Assembly (NCBI GenBank): GCA_963921825.1
Contig: OY997594.1
Coordinates: forward strand, 191,001-255,000
Reading direction: 5' to 3'
From: Erodium maritimum
Taxonomy: Eukaryota; Streptophyta; Magnoliopsida; Geraniales; Geraniaceae
Length of the DNA stretch: 64,000 bases
Shown piece after piece: positions 1 through 12,298 of this stretch (positions are counted from its first letter, which is position 1; each line of letters opens with the position of its first letter). The notes under the pieces are model-generated. The model searched no databases, was not told the origin of the DNA, and worked only from the letters and a program-made list of their open reading frames with translations. The translations under genes were made by a program, and so were the position numbers.

Positions 1-2070
1 CTATATACACACTAAATCAATCGGCCTAACTCTGATTTAAATATAAATATTTATTTCGATTTTGATTTGACTTTACCCTCCTATGGCTATGGTCCTCGTT
101 TCTAATGGGCTTCCTCTGGTCTAGTCCGGGCCCGGGCCCATCTATTTGAGTGGGCCAGGGGTGTGTAAATTAGGCTCCGTACTCCGTAGACAGTAGAAGA
201 TCTTCATGTCATTTTGATCCCCTCTTCAAGCTCAACGAGAAGTGCATCACTGTGGTCGACCCAACATCGATATTAGGCGCTCCTCTGCTTTTCCAGGTTA
301 AATTTCTAGTCCTTTTCAATCTTCTTATGAACTTGATTTCGAAATCAACAGAAGAAAAACTTAAAATGTAATCAATTGTAAATCGAAGAGCATGTGATAG
401 TTTGAGATTGAATATTCGTGGGCCGCTTGAGCTTGAGCTCGAGCTCAAGCTTCCCAAACCAAACAAGTCGAGCATTGGGTATGTATCTGTAGAAAATTGT
501 TAAAATAGACAAGCAGACAATGTTAGCTAATATGTATAAATTAGATGCAAATTGTGCTTAAACTAATCTGTAACCAGATACATTATGTCTTGTCTGATGT
601 CTTACAGGTCCCATGTTTTGTTTTATTTTATTCGATTGTATGAATTTTTATTAGCAAGCTGCATCGGTGTATACAACATTAAATGCGAGATTGGGTGGCA
701 TCTGTGTATACAATATTACATGTGGAATGGGTGAAGGTTATTATAAATCTGTGCTTTTGTTTATATGGTTTAGGCATCAATAATTTGTATAAGCACCGCA
801 ACCAACTATAGTTTCTTTAACATCATTCTATTGCTAGAATGCCGTGGTTATAGAAATTTGTGATAACCCATTTGAATATGTTACTACAAAGTAACACGAG
901 GCACATGTGTGATAGACATTTTTTTAATATTGGACAGACTTCATCCTCTACACAAACAATATGCAATGATTTCTTATTGAATATTTGTGGGTAGCTTGAG
1001 CTTCTCCAAATAAGTTAACCATTGGCTCATTGGTTTGCGTATAGCCATTGTTGTTTTGTTGGTTGTCTATATTAATCTGGAAATATGTGTGTGAGTTAGT
1101 GGACGTAGCCAATAACTCTACATAAGATAATCTGTATTACATGAAAACTGTGCTTAAACTACTTACTTATGTGCAAATTGTGCTTAAACTACTACTTGTA
1201 TGAAAGTTGTGCTTGAACTACTTAGTTCCTGTCTTGTCTGATGTCGCACTCTACTTAGGGTTTTCTTTTCTTTTATAGGATAGTATATGTACTATTGGGT
1301 ATTGCTTCATATATAGCATACGATTCGTATGATAGGAGTGAGAATATGCTGTTTTGGACATGAATGGATATTCATATTTAATTGGTTTGGGCATCAAATG
1401 TTTGTATAAAAGCACAACAACAAACTTTGGTTTCTTTTTATAGCATTTTATTACAAGAATTGGCATATACTAACCAATAGATTCCGGGTCCTGGTGATAA
1501 GTGATATTTATGGTCACTGCCCCTTGTGCAGTGTGCAGTAACATTTTAGTCTTTCAGATACTATGTCGAAAAGGATGTAAGGTTTCCTCAGGTATGCGTA
1601 AAATCTTATCTAAATTAAGATCCTTACGAATGATGTTTTTCCTGATCGGCAGAAAATGGCGTAATGTGGGATAAATAAAATTCTTATGTTGTTTTGAGAG
1701 AGCTAGGATCTCCGCTTCATTGGATAAAGGCGGAGGTCACTGCCCTATACTATGCACGAAAATCATGTCACTAACTACCTTCCAACATCAAAAGTGATAA
1801 TGTCAAACGACCAAACTACCCCTTGTATTAAAATACTATAAAACGGGAAAAATTATGACATGCACACTGCATCAAAGTTGATCGGTCTACCACAGAAAAT
1901 CGAAAGACGCCAACCTCTGTGGAAGACCTATAGACTTCAATGTAGTGATCATTTTGTAAAAAGGTTTAATGCAAGGGGCAATGCGGATATGATCCTTTTG
2001 GAGTTGAGGCCCTTGAGGGTAGCGGCTTGATTTACTTGCATAGTTTAAGGTAGTATCACGTAGTTTCCCC
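1..2070. other. Upstream region of KS-like copy 1, no gene seen
   Basis: No convincing coding exon is visible. Parts recur upstream of copy 3 (about 20685-21870): the stretch rich in 'gggccc' and 'gggccagggg' near 125-165, the 'cttcatgtcattttgat' stretch near 205, the 'gcttgagctcaagcttcc' stretches, and the last 100 bases before the TATA box. The block is therefore the left part of the duplicated unit. Short open frames here are AT-rich and match nothing I know. Confidence 0.6.
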
Positions 2071-2082
2071 TACTATATATAT
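2071..2082 (+). promoter_or_regulatory. Probable TATA box of KS-like copy 1
   Basis: The run 'tactatatatat' lies about 70 bases before the ATG at 2146 and is conserved at the same distance before copy 3 ('ctatataaat', 21801-21810). The transcription start is inferred, not seen. Confidence 0.5.
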
Positions 2083-2145
2083 TATGCATTTCAGCCTTTT
2101 TCTTCACGAACACCTAAGCTTATTTGCTTGCTCTTGGATGCAACC

Positions 2146-5100
2146 ATGTCTCCCTCTCTTTCCATCCCTACCAATCTTTTCTATACCTGTCAACCCAATA
2201 GGTGCTCTACATTTATATCAGGTTGCTATTTAATCTCCATTATGAAAACAAGTATATGAAGAATCCTACATACCACTGATACCAGTAATATTAGTATATC
2301 AGTCACATTAATGTTTTGCTTCACACACGGAGTTCCAACATAGAAGAGAAAATCATCGTTTTTAAATTGGTGTGTTATTTCCTCACTACTAAGTCGTATC
2401 TTTCCGAGTGAGTAAGTTTGGCTTTCTTGTTTTTTAGATATTAAAACATCTGGGGCAATTTGTTCTCTACAGCTGTTTCTTCTCCCATTGAAAGATTTCC
2501 AGTTACCGAAGCAAGAAATGGAGATACTGTATGATCTCCTTTACATTCATTCTCTCTTTGTCAAATGAGTTTTGCACTGAAGGCAAAGTTGATGGCTCGA
2601 AATGTTAATGATGATTTTATGCAGAGTTTTGAAGGTACTAAGGAAAGAATCAAGAAGTTGTTTGATAAGGTGGAGCTTTCTGTGTCTTCCTACGACACTG
2701 CATGGGCAGCAATGGTCCCTTCTCCAAGTTCACCGGAGGTTCCATGTTTCCCAGAGTGTATTAAATGGTTGCTAGCCAATCAACAACAGAATGGGTCGTG
2801 GGGCCTTCCTCATCAGCGCCATCCAGCGCTGACTAAAGACACACTCTCATCAACCTTGGCATGTGTTCTTGCACTAAAACGATGGGGTGTTGGTGAACAA
2901 AGCGTCAACAATGGTACTTGTACCGTTCTTCTTGCTGATTTTCTTAATGTGTGCATACACATACATATGTGAATTTGTGTATGGAGTCTATATCTAAACA
3001 ATCCTGTTTGTTGTAGGCCTTCAATTTATTGAAACAAATTTTGCTTCAATTACTGACAAGAACCAACAAGAACCAGTTGGATTTGATATAACTTTCCCTG
3101 GTATGATCGAGCGTGCCAAAGATTTGAATCTGAATCTCCCCCTGAGGCCAACAGATATGGATGCAGTGCTTCACTGCAGAGATTTGGAGCTTAAAAGGTA
3201 AAATTTTGTTCACTTTTCTTTTTGTTTCCATCTTGGCAAGGTTCACCTTATCTGTTTTCCATTTTTGATCCAATTGTTGCTCGTTGTTAAGTGTTGGAGT
3301 CTGATCCAACCCAAAACTCCACTAAATCCACATTCCTTCTATGTGTAGAGGCAATGGAAGCGACTCGGAGGGAAGGAAAGCTTACTTAGCCTATGTGTCA
3401 GAGGGACTTGGAAAATCGCAGGACTGGGTGATGGTTCTGAAATATCAGCGGAGGAATGGGTCACTCTTCAATTCACCATCCACAACAGCAGCTGCGCTTA
3501 CTCACCTTCCCAATGATGGTTGCCTTGACTATATCCAATCACTTGTGAATATGTCTAGGGATGGCGGTCTCTCTCTCTCTATCTCCCCCTCTCATTTGAT
3601 GTTTGTGTATTAGTTTCACTATCATGACATATATCTGGTTCTTCTGAATTGATCTCTTCAGTTCCCGCAATTTACCCTCTCCACCTATATTCTCGGATTC
3701 ATATGGTTGACACTCTTGAGAGTTTGGGAATCAAGCATCATTTCAGGAATGAGATCGCTAGTGTATTGGATGAAACATACAGGTAAATTTTACATATGCT
3801 CATAAGAAACCCATTACAGTGATGTGATTGGATACACAAGCTTGAACACCACCGTAGTTATTGTTTCTTTACTTTCCTTATCCATAGGTGTGCACATGTG
3901 AGTCTTGCTCCATATCTAATAGTTATGGATGTTGGACCACGGCCCATTAGGCTCATCTTTTGGTCGTATTAGTACTCAATATGTATATCACGGGCTTCGT
4001 TGCTCCTTCCGCGAAGCCCAGGCTTCACAACAACGGCTTGTTTTGGTGGACTAGAATTATGAAGTTAAGTGTGTGTTGATATACATGATGGGTCCATGAC
4101 TTATTAGGCTTTGCCTTGCATCATCAATTCCTGCATTGAAATTTCGTATAAATATGTTCTACAAAGCTTTTTTGTGCCTTACTAGAACGCACTGCGTTTT
4201 CCATGGCGCAGATGCTGGCTACAGGGAGAAGAAGAGATATTTCTTGACACAGCCACCTGTGCAATGGCATTTCGTATATTGCGTGACAACGGATACGAGG
4301 TTTCCTCAGGTATTTGTTCATTATATATAGTAGTGAAACCACTGAGGTTGGCCTGGTGGTCAAGTGAGTTCTCTCACCTTCTGGAGGTCAGAGGTTAACT
4401 GAGGCTAGGTTAGATCAGGATCTCCCACTTTATTGCTGATCAAAAAAGGAAAAGAAATATATAGTTGTTAGATCTGTTAATTTATTTTACTGAAGGAAAT
4501 TGTTCTGACAAATATGCAGAGCCATTAGCTAAGTTTGCTGAAGAAAATTACTTCTTCAGTACCCTTGAAGGGTATGTGAAGGACACTCGCACTGTCTTGG
4601 AGTTGTACAAGGCGTCGCATATGATTATACATCCAGATGAGTCATATCTGGATCAGATACAATCATGGACAAGTTGCTTCCTGAAACAAGAATCATCCAG
4701 TGGTTCAATTCAAGCTAATAATAAGCTCCATAAATACATTTCCCAAGAGGTAGTTTCTTGTTCTGTATATATGCAGCTAATCACAAGCTTATTCCATCTG
4801 AAAAGTTTAGTGACTGAAAAGTTTCATTGTTGTAGGTGGATTATGCTCTAATGTTTCCATCCTACACGAATATGGAAAGATTAGCAACTAGAAAAAATAT
4901 TGAGCGTTACAATGCTAATGGCATAAGAGTTCTGAAAACTTCGTACTGGTACGCATTGTCAATGCTCTAATGTAGTATATGTATTTTGAAAATCTCCGCT
5001 AACCAGTCTCATTAATGGATTCTTAATGGTCTTAACAGTTCTCCAAATACCGGTAACGAGGATTTTCTAAAGTTGGCAGTAGAAGACTTTAATGTCAACC

Positions 5101-8100
5101 AATCTTTATATCTGAAGGAATTTAAAGAATTTGAAAGGTATGAATCTGGATCCGAGTGTCGTAGGAAATGCTACCGTGTGAATAATCACTGAATATTGCA
5201 GCATTACATTTGCTATAATGCAGGTGGGTTGTAGATCAGAGATTAGACAAGGTGAGGTTCATGAAACATAAGATAGGCATTTCCTACTACACTGCTGCTG
5301 CAAACCTTCCCTCTCCTGAACTATCTGAGGCACGCCTTGCATGGGCCAAGCATGCTCTCTTGGCAGGTGCAATTGATGAATGGTTTGACAAAGTAGGCCA
5401 TGAAGAGGACAAAGTAAAGTTTGTTGAGCTGGCCGAGAAGTATGTTCATTTAACCATTTTTTTTTTCATTTTCACTTAGGACCCTCCATTTCTATATTGT
5501 ATATGAAAAAACCACGTCTGATACAAGGTGAGCCGTAGGTGGGATGTGAATGCTGGTACCGGTGGTTGTTCAGAGAATGTTGAGATCATTTTTTCGGTTC
5601 TGCATAGTGCAGTTTGTGAGAGCGTGATCACAGCATATGAAGCCCATGGATGGGACGTGACAAACCCTGTTAAGAATATTGTGAGCTTAAATTCTTGGGG
5701 GAATTGCCAAAATGTGTCCTTTTGTATTGGTCACGTGCGGAAAACTACCATTTTATCTAACAAAAAATAGCGCACGATAAGTTGCCTTATCTTTTGTGCA
5801 CGTCTGTAAGAGCATCTTCAGTGGTAAACCACTAGCTAGTGATAGCAACTAGTGGTAAGCATCAATTTTGGTCTCCAACCACCCCCTTACCACTGGCTAG
5901 TGGTAGCTCAAGAACAATTTAAGCATTTTCTCTTTCTAATTCTCAAACCACCTATCCCTACCACCACCTACTTCGTTGCAGGATTTAACTACTATCACTA
6001 GCTATACTCTCTCTCCTCATCACCTATCATTTTATTATTTTCTCTCTTCAAACTCCCTACCACCCCTCTTTCTTATTAACAAACCACCCCCACTATAGAT
6101 GCTCTTAAGTTCGGTTAGTTTTCAGATAAAAATACGAAATTGCCATCAATGTATAAAATGACCAAAATACCGTGATATCACATTTAAGATTTCAAAATCA
6201 TACCCTCATACATTGTTGTAAAAATCCACGCCTGGGGCCTAGGCGCTGGAATGGGCTATGCCGACCCGATTTATTCTCCTAGGGCGCTACAGGCCATTTG
6301 GGCGGAATATGACCGATTAATCCCCGATTCGGCAGATTAATCACCGCCTGACCGATTAATTGAGTGGGTTGATCAGGCGTCGGGTCGGATTTGTAGTTAA
6401 AAAAATAGTTTCTAACCTTCTACAAGCCAAGTGAAACCATAAAATTATGCTAGTTGATAATTATACTTATTGATATTCTTTTAAGAATTGTATGATACGT
6501 TTAGTTTAGTAGAATATTTATGTTTTTTAATATATTTAATGTTCGATATTATTAATATTTTTTATGTAGTATAATATAAATTTTGATAATATATAATAAA
6601 AAATAATAAAATAATAATCCGGTTAATCCCCGATTAATCCCCGCTTAGCGCCTAGGACCCCTTCCCGCCCGACTAGTGCCTAACGTTTTTTACAACCTTG
6701 CCCTCATACCTTTGAATAAAGATTTACAAAATTAATAAAAATCAGATTTGAAAAATTAAATTATTGAATAAAATAGTAAATGTTATCTTTTTTATTTGTT
6801 GTAAAATCTGATATATTTTTTTAAATTAAAAAGGCAGTCTATCGCACCTTTTTAAAAGGGCAGTTTTCCGCACGTGACTAATTCAAAAAGGTACATTTTG
6901 GTGATTCCCCCTAAATTCTTTGAACTAAGTTATCGTTTCTTTTCTAGTCTCTATTGCTTCCTGCCAAAAAGAAAAGTTATCGCTTCTTCACCTACTGAGC
7001 CGCTGTTGCTTGGTAACATGAGCTTATTAGTTTTTGGTTTTATGGCAGTGGTTGGATGTAGTGACAAGCATGCTAAAGGAAGCAGAATGGGTAAGGAGCG
7101 GACATGTGCCAACAATGGATGAATACCTTGCAATTGGGGAAAAGTCTATTGCAATAGCACCATTTGTTGCTCCTTCTCTACTCTTTGTGGGGGCCAAGAT
7201 TTCCCAAGAAACCTTGGAAATTCCTGAATTCCATCATCTTAATCATCTTATGAGCATTACTGGGCGTCTTCTCAACGACATTCAGACCTATCAGGTACGC
7301 GCTCTGGTCATCTTCACACACTCTGATCCTGAAAACTTTTGATTTAGGAGGTGAATTATGTCCTCTTATGAGTTATCAAGTGGAGAGTGAGTGCATGGAA
7401 TCTGTGGCAAAAGAAAAAAAATGAATACCACCCTTGTTTTTAAATTGTATGAATATATTGTAGGGATAATTGCCAAAAAGTACCCTGACATAAAAAAAAT
7501 TTAGTAACTTGTAGCCTTCTCCTTTAATAATTGCAAAAAAGTACCTTGGACTTGTCTTTTTGTTGCACTTTATATTAAAATGACATTTTACCCTTACAAT
7601 TTAGATTTAAAAAATAATAACTAAGAAACAAGAAATTTAAATTCCGTATCTCTTCATTTAGCAAGAAATTTAAGGGATATGAAAATTTGGACTATCTGTT
7701 TTTTAATTTAAAATTTCAACGATAGAATCGTCATTCTGAAACAAATTTATACAAAATGCAGCAAAAAGACAAGTTCAAGGTATTTTTTTGCAATTATCAA
7801 AGAAGAGGCCTACAAGTTGCAAAAGGTGAATACCTCAGCGTACTTTCTTACAATTGTCCCTATATTGTACTTGTGCAGAGAGAAGCCAAGGAAGGAAAAC
7901 AAGCGAATGCGGTGACATTGTGTGTAATCAATAGCAATGGTGCGGTCAAAGAAGAGGAGGCCATAGAAGAGATAAACTGTGTCATTACCGAAAAGAGGAG
8001 AGAATTGCTGAGATTGGTGTTGCAGAAGAGAGGGAGTTTGATTCCTAGAGCCTGCAAGGATGTCTTTTGGAATATGAACAAGGTGATGCAGCTTGTGTAC

Positions 8101-8190
8101 AAAGAGACCGATGGATTCAACACAACGTGTCTGATGAAGGAACTGAGTGCAATCGTTCATGAACCCATCGTTCTCCATCAACACCTTTAA
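2146..8190 (+). CDS. ent-kaurene-synthase-like diterpene synthase, copy 1 (14 exons, 798 aa)
   Basis: Exons read as 2146-2221, 2473-2528, 2625-2913, 3017-3197, 3349-3566, 3662-3782, 4212-4309, 4520-4749, 4836-4948, 5039-5137, 5224-5439, 5539-5680, 7049-7294, 7879-8190. All introns are GT..AG and phases match, giving 798 residues, the usual length for plant kaurene synthases. Residues 1-44 look like a plastid transit peptide (Ser/Thr rich, few acids). The family hallmarks SYDTAW, the NGSW..P region and [12 protein letters not shown] follow. The class I metal motif is D545-EWF-D549 instead of DDFFD. The second motif N689-DIQT-x3-E697 is intact. The isoleucine that steers kaurene versus pimaradiene formation in rice and Arabidopsis enzymes aligns with Phe652. 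The class II DxDD motif is absent, as expected. It should ionise a copalyl diphosphate isomer in plastids; the product is unknown. The ATG at 2565 was rejected because it lies in intron 2. Confidence 0.9.
4344..4455 (+). repeat. tRNA-derived SINE-like repeat in intron 7 of copy 1
   Basis: The stretch from 'gaggttggcctggtggtc' to 'tgctgatcaaaaaagg' has a Box A-like start, a Box B-like 'gaggttaactgag' and an A-rich end, as in plant tRNA-derived SINEs. The same piece sits in intron 7 of copy 3 (26050-26160) and, truncated, of copy 2 (14653-14701), so it predates the duplications. Confidence 0.5.
5810..6105. mobile_element. MITE (Tourist/Harbinger-like) in intron 12 of copy 1
   Basis: The ends form an imperfect inverted repeat: 'gagcatcttcagtgg' at the left and the reverse complement of 'ccactatagatgctct' at the right. 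Both sides are flanked by TAA, the usual 3-bp target of PIF/Harbinger-type MITEs. It has no coding capacity and is absent from intron 12 of copies 2 and 3, so it inserted after copy 1 separated. Confidence 0.6.
6212..6700. mobile_element. Non-autonomous Mutator-like element (489 bp) with 9-bp target duplication
   Basis: The direct repeat CCCTCATAC occurs at 6203-6211 and 6701-6709. Between them the ends are inverted: the left side reads 'gttgtaaaaa' then 'cctaggcgct', and the reverse complement of the right side reads 'gttgtaaaaa' then 'cctaggcgct'. Nine-base target duplications are typical of the Mutator superfamily. There is no transposase; the interior has 'ccgattaatccccg' repeats. It sits in intron 12 of copy 1 only. 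Confidence 0.75.
7461..7865. mobile_element. Foldback MITE in intron 13 of copy 1
   Basis: Arms of about 120 bases are inverted copies: the left arm starts 'tagggataattgcc' and holds 'ttgcaaaaaagtacctt'; the right arm is its complement and ends 'caattgtccctata'. The right tip lies 14 bases before exon 14, so the last part of the intron, including pyrimidines near the splice acceptor, touches the element. A related element with a second one nested in it is in intron 13 of copy 2 (17127-17692). Confidence 0.65.
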
Positions 8191-8239
8191 CGATCTCAGT
8201 ACTCATCAGCTCTCGGTCAAAAGTGGTTCCGAAAATGTA

Positions 8240-8450
8240 TCTCCATGGGTCTGGTTTCATTAGTCTCATCCCTACCTTGGCCGGAGAAGTTTGTACGTCC
8301 CATTTCAGGATCTCTACTCCTTCATGATATTTTAGGATCTTGAGATATTCATTTTTAGCAGCTTGCAACCCTCTTCTTTGATTATTGCATAAAAGTGCCT
8401 CGATAAAAATGACGGTTCTACCCTTACAATTTATAATCTTAAATAAAGTA
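8240..8450. repeat. Partial second copy of the intron 13 MITE arm
   Basis: The stretch near 8335-8430 ('ttttagcagcttgcaaccc' and what follows) repeats the outer arm sequence of the foldback element at 7461-7865, just behind the KS-like stop codon. Only one arm is visible. Confidence 0.45.
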
Positions 8451-8574
8451 ACGACTCCGCAAGAACTAGTCAAACAGTGAAAGTAGAGACGATGCAATAA
8501 TTACTACATCCATACAGCTTATTCGATTATTCTACAAGGACAAGTCAATGCAAGTTGTGTAGTTTCTACAAGTC

Positions 8575-8692
8575 AAGGAGTTTGTACATTTAATGAGAAA
8601 AGGCATACCTATTCAAGCGGTTGTTGATGACAGTCAGGTCTTTTGACGGGCTCTGATAAGGACTCATACTTTCTTCAAGACAAGTGTAATGT
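8575..8692 (-). pseudogene. Fragment of RBR exon 17 behind KS-like copy 1
   Basis: Bases 8600-8692 match part of RBR exon 17 and its following intron (30041-30159) almost base for base; read on the - strand they encode the end of the SPSKDLT..NNRLN segment. The preceding 90 bases match 29690-29780 beyond the RBR stop. Compared with the real locus, about 260 bases holding the terminal RBR exon are missing, with 'caagt' at both sides of the deletion. The piece is a passenger of the KS duplication and cannot encode RBR. Confidence 0.8.
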
Positions 8693-8699
8693 TGTAGAT

Positions 8700-9900
8700 T
8701 TAGTTGCTTGAATTGTAATGTACTAGGTAAGGAATCAACTTAGGTGATACTATATTGAGCTCTTTAATTGACAGGAGGTATCCATCGTAGAAGCAAAGCC
8801 AACAGGTTGTAGATTCAACTCAGGTGAGTTGTTTTCCTGTATCTTGAAGTGAATTTGCGAGCTTAATGAGCATTGGAAGTTGAGAAACTATATCTAATCT
8901 TTGTTTGCTCCTTCAATCAGGGCATTGCACTGATGATTACAGTTTTTCAAACTGTCCGCACACCAAATTTTAAGGCGCCTATCCAAATTTATTTTGCTTC
9001 TTTGGTTACCGATTGGACAAACATGTATCTGCTGTTGCACGGACCTCATTTTTAGATTTTTCATTTGGTTTTCAGATTTTAGTATATTTTATGTTTTTAA
9101 TTAGTATTCCTTCGCATTTTCTTTGTATTATTTGCCTATCAAATCCCAGTGCTGTTGCCTCTTTAATTGGTTCTGCTCTACCTTTTTTTTGAACCGTCCA
9201 TATGATGTTCTATGCTCTCATTGTCTCCCATACACGTTACATTCAAACGAAGGCATGTGCATTTCATTTCATATTTTTATTTTGGTGTTGTTTCCGATTA
9301 GTATGGTTGTCGATTTTGTTGTTCCTGAATCTATCCCTGGCCTGTTTGTATGATCGTTTTGATTCCAATTTTGTGGTGATTTTGCTGTGAGTTAGGTTTT
9401 TCGTTATGTTGGATTACAGAAAAGTTATTATTTGATTCTTGCAGGTATATGTGTCTTCATCCAGGAACTTCAGGTGAACTTTATTCGTTTAGTTTTCTGG
9501 CCAATAGTATTGTTTGATGAATTCAAGTAACCATCTCCTTTCTACCATAAAACAATAGTTTAGGTAGAGTTCAATTGTTAATTATCACCTGCACCTAATG
9601 AAGCCAATTTGTGATTAAACCAATTCTTCTGTCAAATCGGAGACAATGCACTGTAGCTTCATATTTGTAATTGTAATATGTTTACCTGATTCAGTTATGG
9701 CTTATCTTCATTTTCAGGAAATTGAAGAAAGTCCTGAGTTCTTCAAGTCAACCTAGAAAATTTTATGGGTAAGGGAGAGCATTCGACACACCTGCTATGC
9801 ATAGGTATTTTCGTCAGGTATTATAACCAAAAGGACTCTCCCTCTTCTAATTTATATTTGTGTGCCCATGTGAAATGATGCAGTCATAACTGAGAACAGA
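8700..9900. other. Intergenic, no gene recognised
   Basis: AT-rich DNA with several short open frames, none with similarity or codon pattern that I recognise. Possible splice-like sites around 8930 and 9440 do not connect open frames into a credible protein. Confidence 0.5.
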
Positions 9901-9909
9901 AAAGGTATC

Positions 9910-10301
9910 GGTGTCCGAATTCGACAAAGTCCTAGTCTATTTTGGGTCAAAACGGGCTTCCAAGAAAAACACATGGCTTTGCCATGATCCCCGATGGTTT
10001 TCGGCCTTTCGAGTTCATCTGGAGGGTTAAATTCGTGTTTTTAGAAATCCAGATATTATTTCCCGTTTTTCATAATTCCTTTATTTTCGAATTAGGGTTT
10101 TGGGTAATAATTTCCTTATTGTATTAGGACTTTGGGTACTAGTTTCTCTATTTAAGCACTTGTTATTCTCCATTGTAATTCAGATTTGATGAAATAAACC
10201 AAAAAACGAGTTCTACTCAATTTCTATCTTATTCGGTATTCACTTTGAATCAACGAATTCGATAAAGAATTCGTCCTTTCCGCTCCGCACTCTGCATCAC
10301 C
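9910..10301 (+). mobile_element. Possible solo LTR, copia-like (fossil)
   Basis: The segment starts 'tgtccgaattcg', contains a 'tatttaag' TATA-like stretch and a 'gaaataaacc' poly(A)-like stretch, and ends 'ctctgcatca'. This TG..CA order with promoter and poly(A) signals looks like a copia-type LTR. I see no matching target duplication, no second LTR and no internal coding region. Confidence 0.4.
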
Positions 10302-12290
10302 ATGTTAGAATTGTTGTTAGTAGTCTTTACATAGGGAATGCTCAGTGTGCTGTTGACACCAGAGAAAGACAAAAATGGATGAAAAGAACCATCTGCAATA
10401 TTTACAAGTTTAGTACTTTTAAGTAATTAACTGATGTTTAGAATTTTAAGTTTATAATCAAGAATTTTCAGTTTTGAGTTTAGAATGTTTAGGACATATG
10501 CAATTTTCAGTTTTGAGAGTAAAGTTTTGTGGGTGTTTACATTTTAGAAGCATTGTTCTGTTGGGCGCTCAAATTGTTGTCTCCATCCCAGTAATTTACA
10601 GGAGTCAGTCTCTGCTGATATGCTATATTCTGAACAAATGATTAATGTTTCCAATTAATCTGCAACAAGTTGCAATATCAGAGAACCAAAAAAGAAAATA
10701 ATAAGTTACCTGCTGCAATAGTGTATGTTTTTTTACTCTTACTGATTTGTTGAAGAAAGTGGTATTGTGCATTGTATAATAAAACATGGAATAATGAATA
10801 GCTTCCTCTATTGATGCAACAAGTATTATTAGTGTAGTTACTAGAAGATTTTACTTCATCAAAGTGATAGGAAATTAATTCATTGTGTTACTTTCAGAAT
10901 CCCCTTACTATTAAATTTTCATAGAGATAGATATAGGATTTATTAAGCAACTACTTCTAATTTTTTTGAGCACTTATGGTCAGACTACTTACATGTGACT
11001 TGAACTTTACCATTATATCAATGTTTAGTAGATAGATTTTGGTAAAGAGGTCGTTTTTACTTCTTCTTTTTATTGGTTTCGGGTGGGATGGGGGAAATGA
11101 TAATATGATTAGCTGCTCCCTTTTGGTGTTTCTTTACTGCCTTTGTAATGAGCCAACGTATAGAAAGCTGGAAATGAGTGTTTGGTATTTACCATTATCT
11201 CACTTTTAGTAGCTAACATTCAACCCCTGGAACCAGATTTTTTTATTTTTATATGGTCACAAGAATGTGAATTGATTCTTATGGGTTATATAATACTGGG
11301 ACTAACATTGCAACCATTCAATCCGCCCTCTTATGTCCTTACCTGGATTGTTTTTGTTGTCAATTTTACACAGCGGTGTCTATTCATATGGGCTCAGTTT
11401 GCAATGATTATATGTTCATCTTTGCTGCCAAGTACATCATCTTATGATTGTTGCATGTCATTGTTAGGGTACATGATGTAAATCTTGGGGAGAATTTAAA
11501 AAGCAAATTTTGGGGTCGCTCGATTCAACTTGATCCGGTTGGGGATTTGACTTTGCAATTTCATGATAGCCTAATTCTACAATGGAGTAAGGTAATGGCT
11601 TAATCAAGTTTAAATGCACTCTTTCGTGTTTGAGGATGATCTTCTACAAACAAAACCAATGTTCAGGTTACAACATTCATATATAATTTTGTTTTGGAAA
11701 AGTTGTAGTGTGGTCATTATGGTTCAATGCACATACAAGGAAGGCATGAGTACTCATGTAGGCTGTATAAGATATTAGAATTGCAAAAAAAAAAAAAAAC
11801 TAAATACAACAAAAAACATGGAGGCGTACAACAAGAATTTGGTGATTACTCTTTCTCTATTATATTTAAGAAAAAAAGTGGGAAAATCAAATTTCCTTTT
11901 TATTGGGGAAGTTTGCTATACAATGCATGCCAAATCTGTTGCAATGACAGGTTGAGGGAACAAACAAAGCTGATGAAAGTCTGAGGTGCATGATGATGAT
12001 GAAGATGGTGGTGATTGAGGTGAAGAAGTTTGTTGCTAAAAATTGAAATGAAATAGTATAAAATGGAAATTTGATTTTATTTGATGATGAGTAAATGTTG
12101 TTGTAAGGGAGGAATAGCAAGGGGATTGTTTTTAATTGTGTTGCATTAGAGTGTGAAATGAAGATTGAGTAACATGTTTTTTTTATTATTATTTTACCAT
12201 TACTTGGATCAATGTTTGTCATTTTAAATTGAATGGAGAAGATGGAATGACACTAATTCATAACAGATGCTGGGCAAGTATATTTAGAAG
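10302..12290. other. Intergenic, no gene recognised
   Basis: About 2 kb of AT-rich sequence with no family hallmark in any frame. The open frame on the + strand at 11182-11481 is hydrophobic but has no recognisable motif, and I do not call it a gene. Confidence 0.5.
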
Positions 12291-12298
12291 GGAAAATT

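Noticed and set aside
2565-2972. Gene start at 2565 for KS-like copy 1
   Set aside because: That ATG is inside intron 2; the upstream exons 1 and 2 give a transit peptide and keep phase, and copy 3 has the same structure.
8117-8497. Minus-strand 126-residue frame behind KS-like copy 1
   Set aside because: It runs over the complement of exon 14 and a MITE arm; similar frames arise at each copy of that arm.
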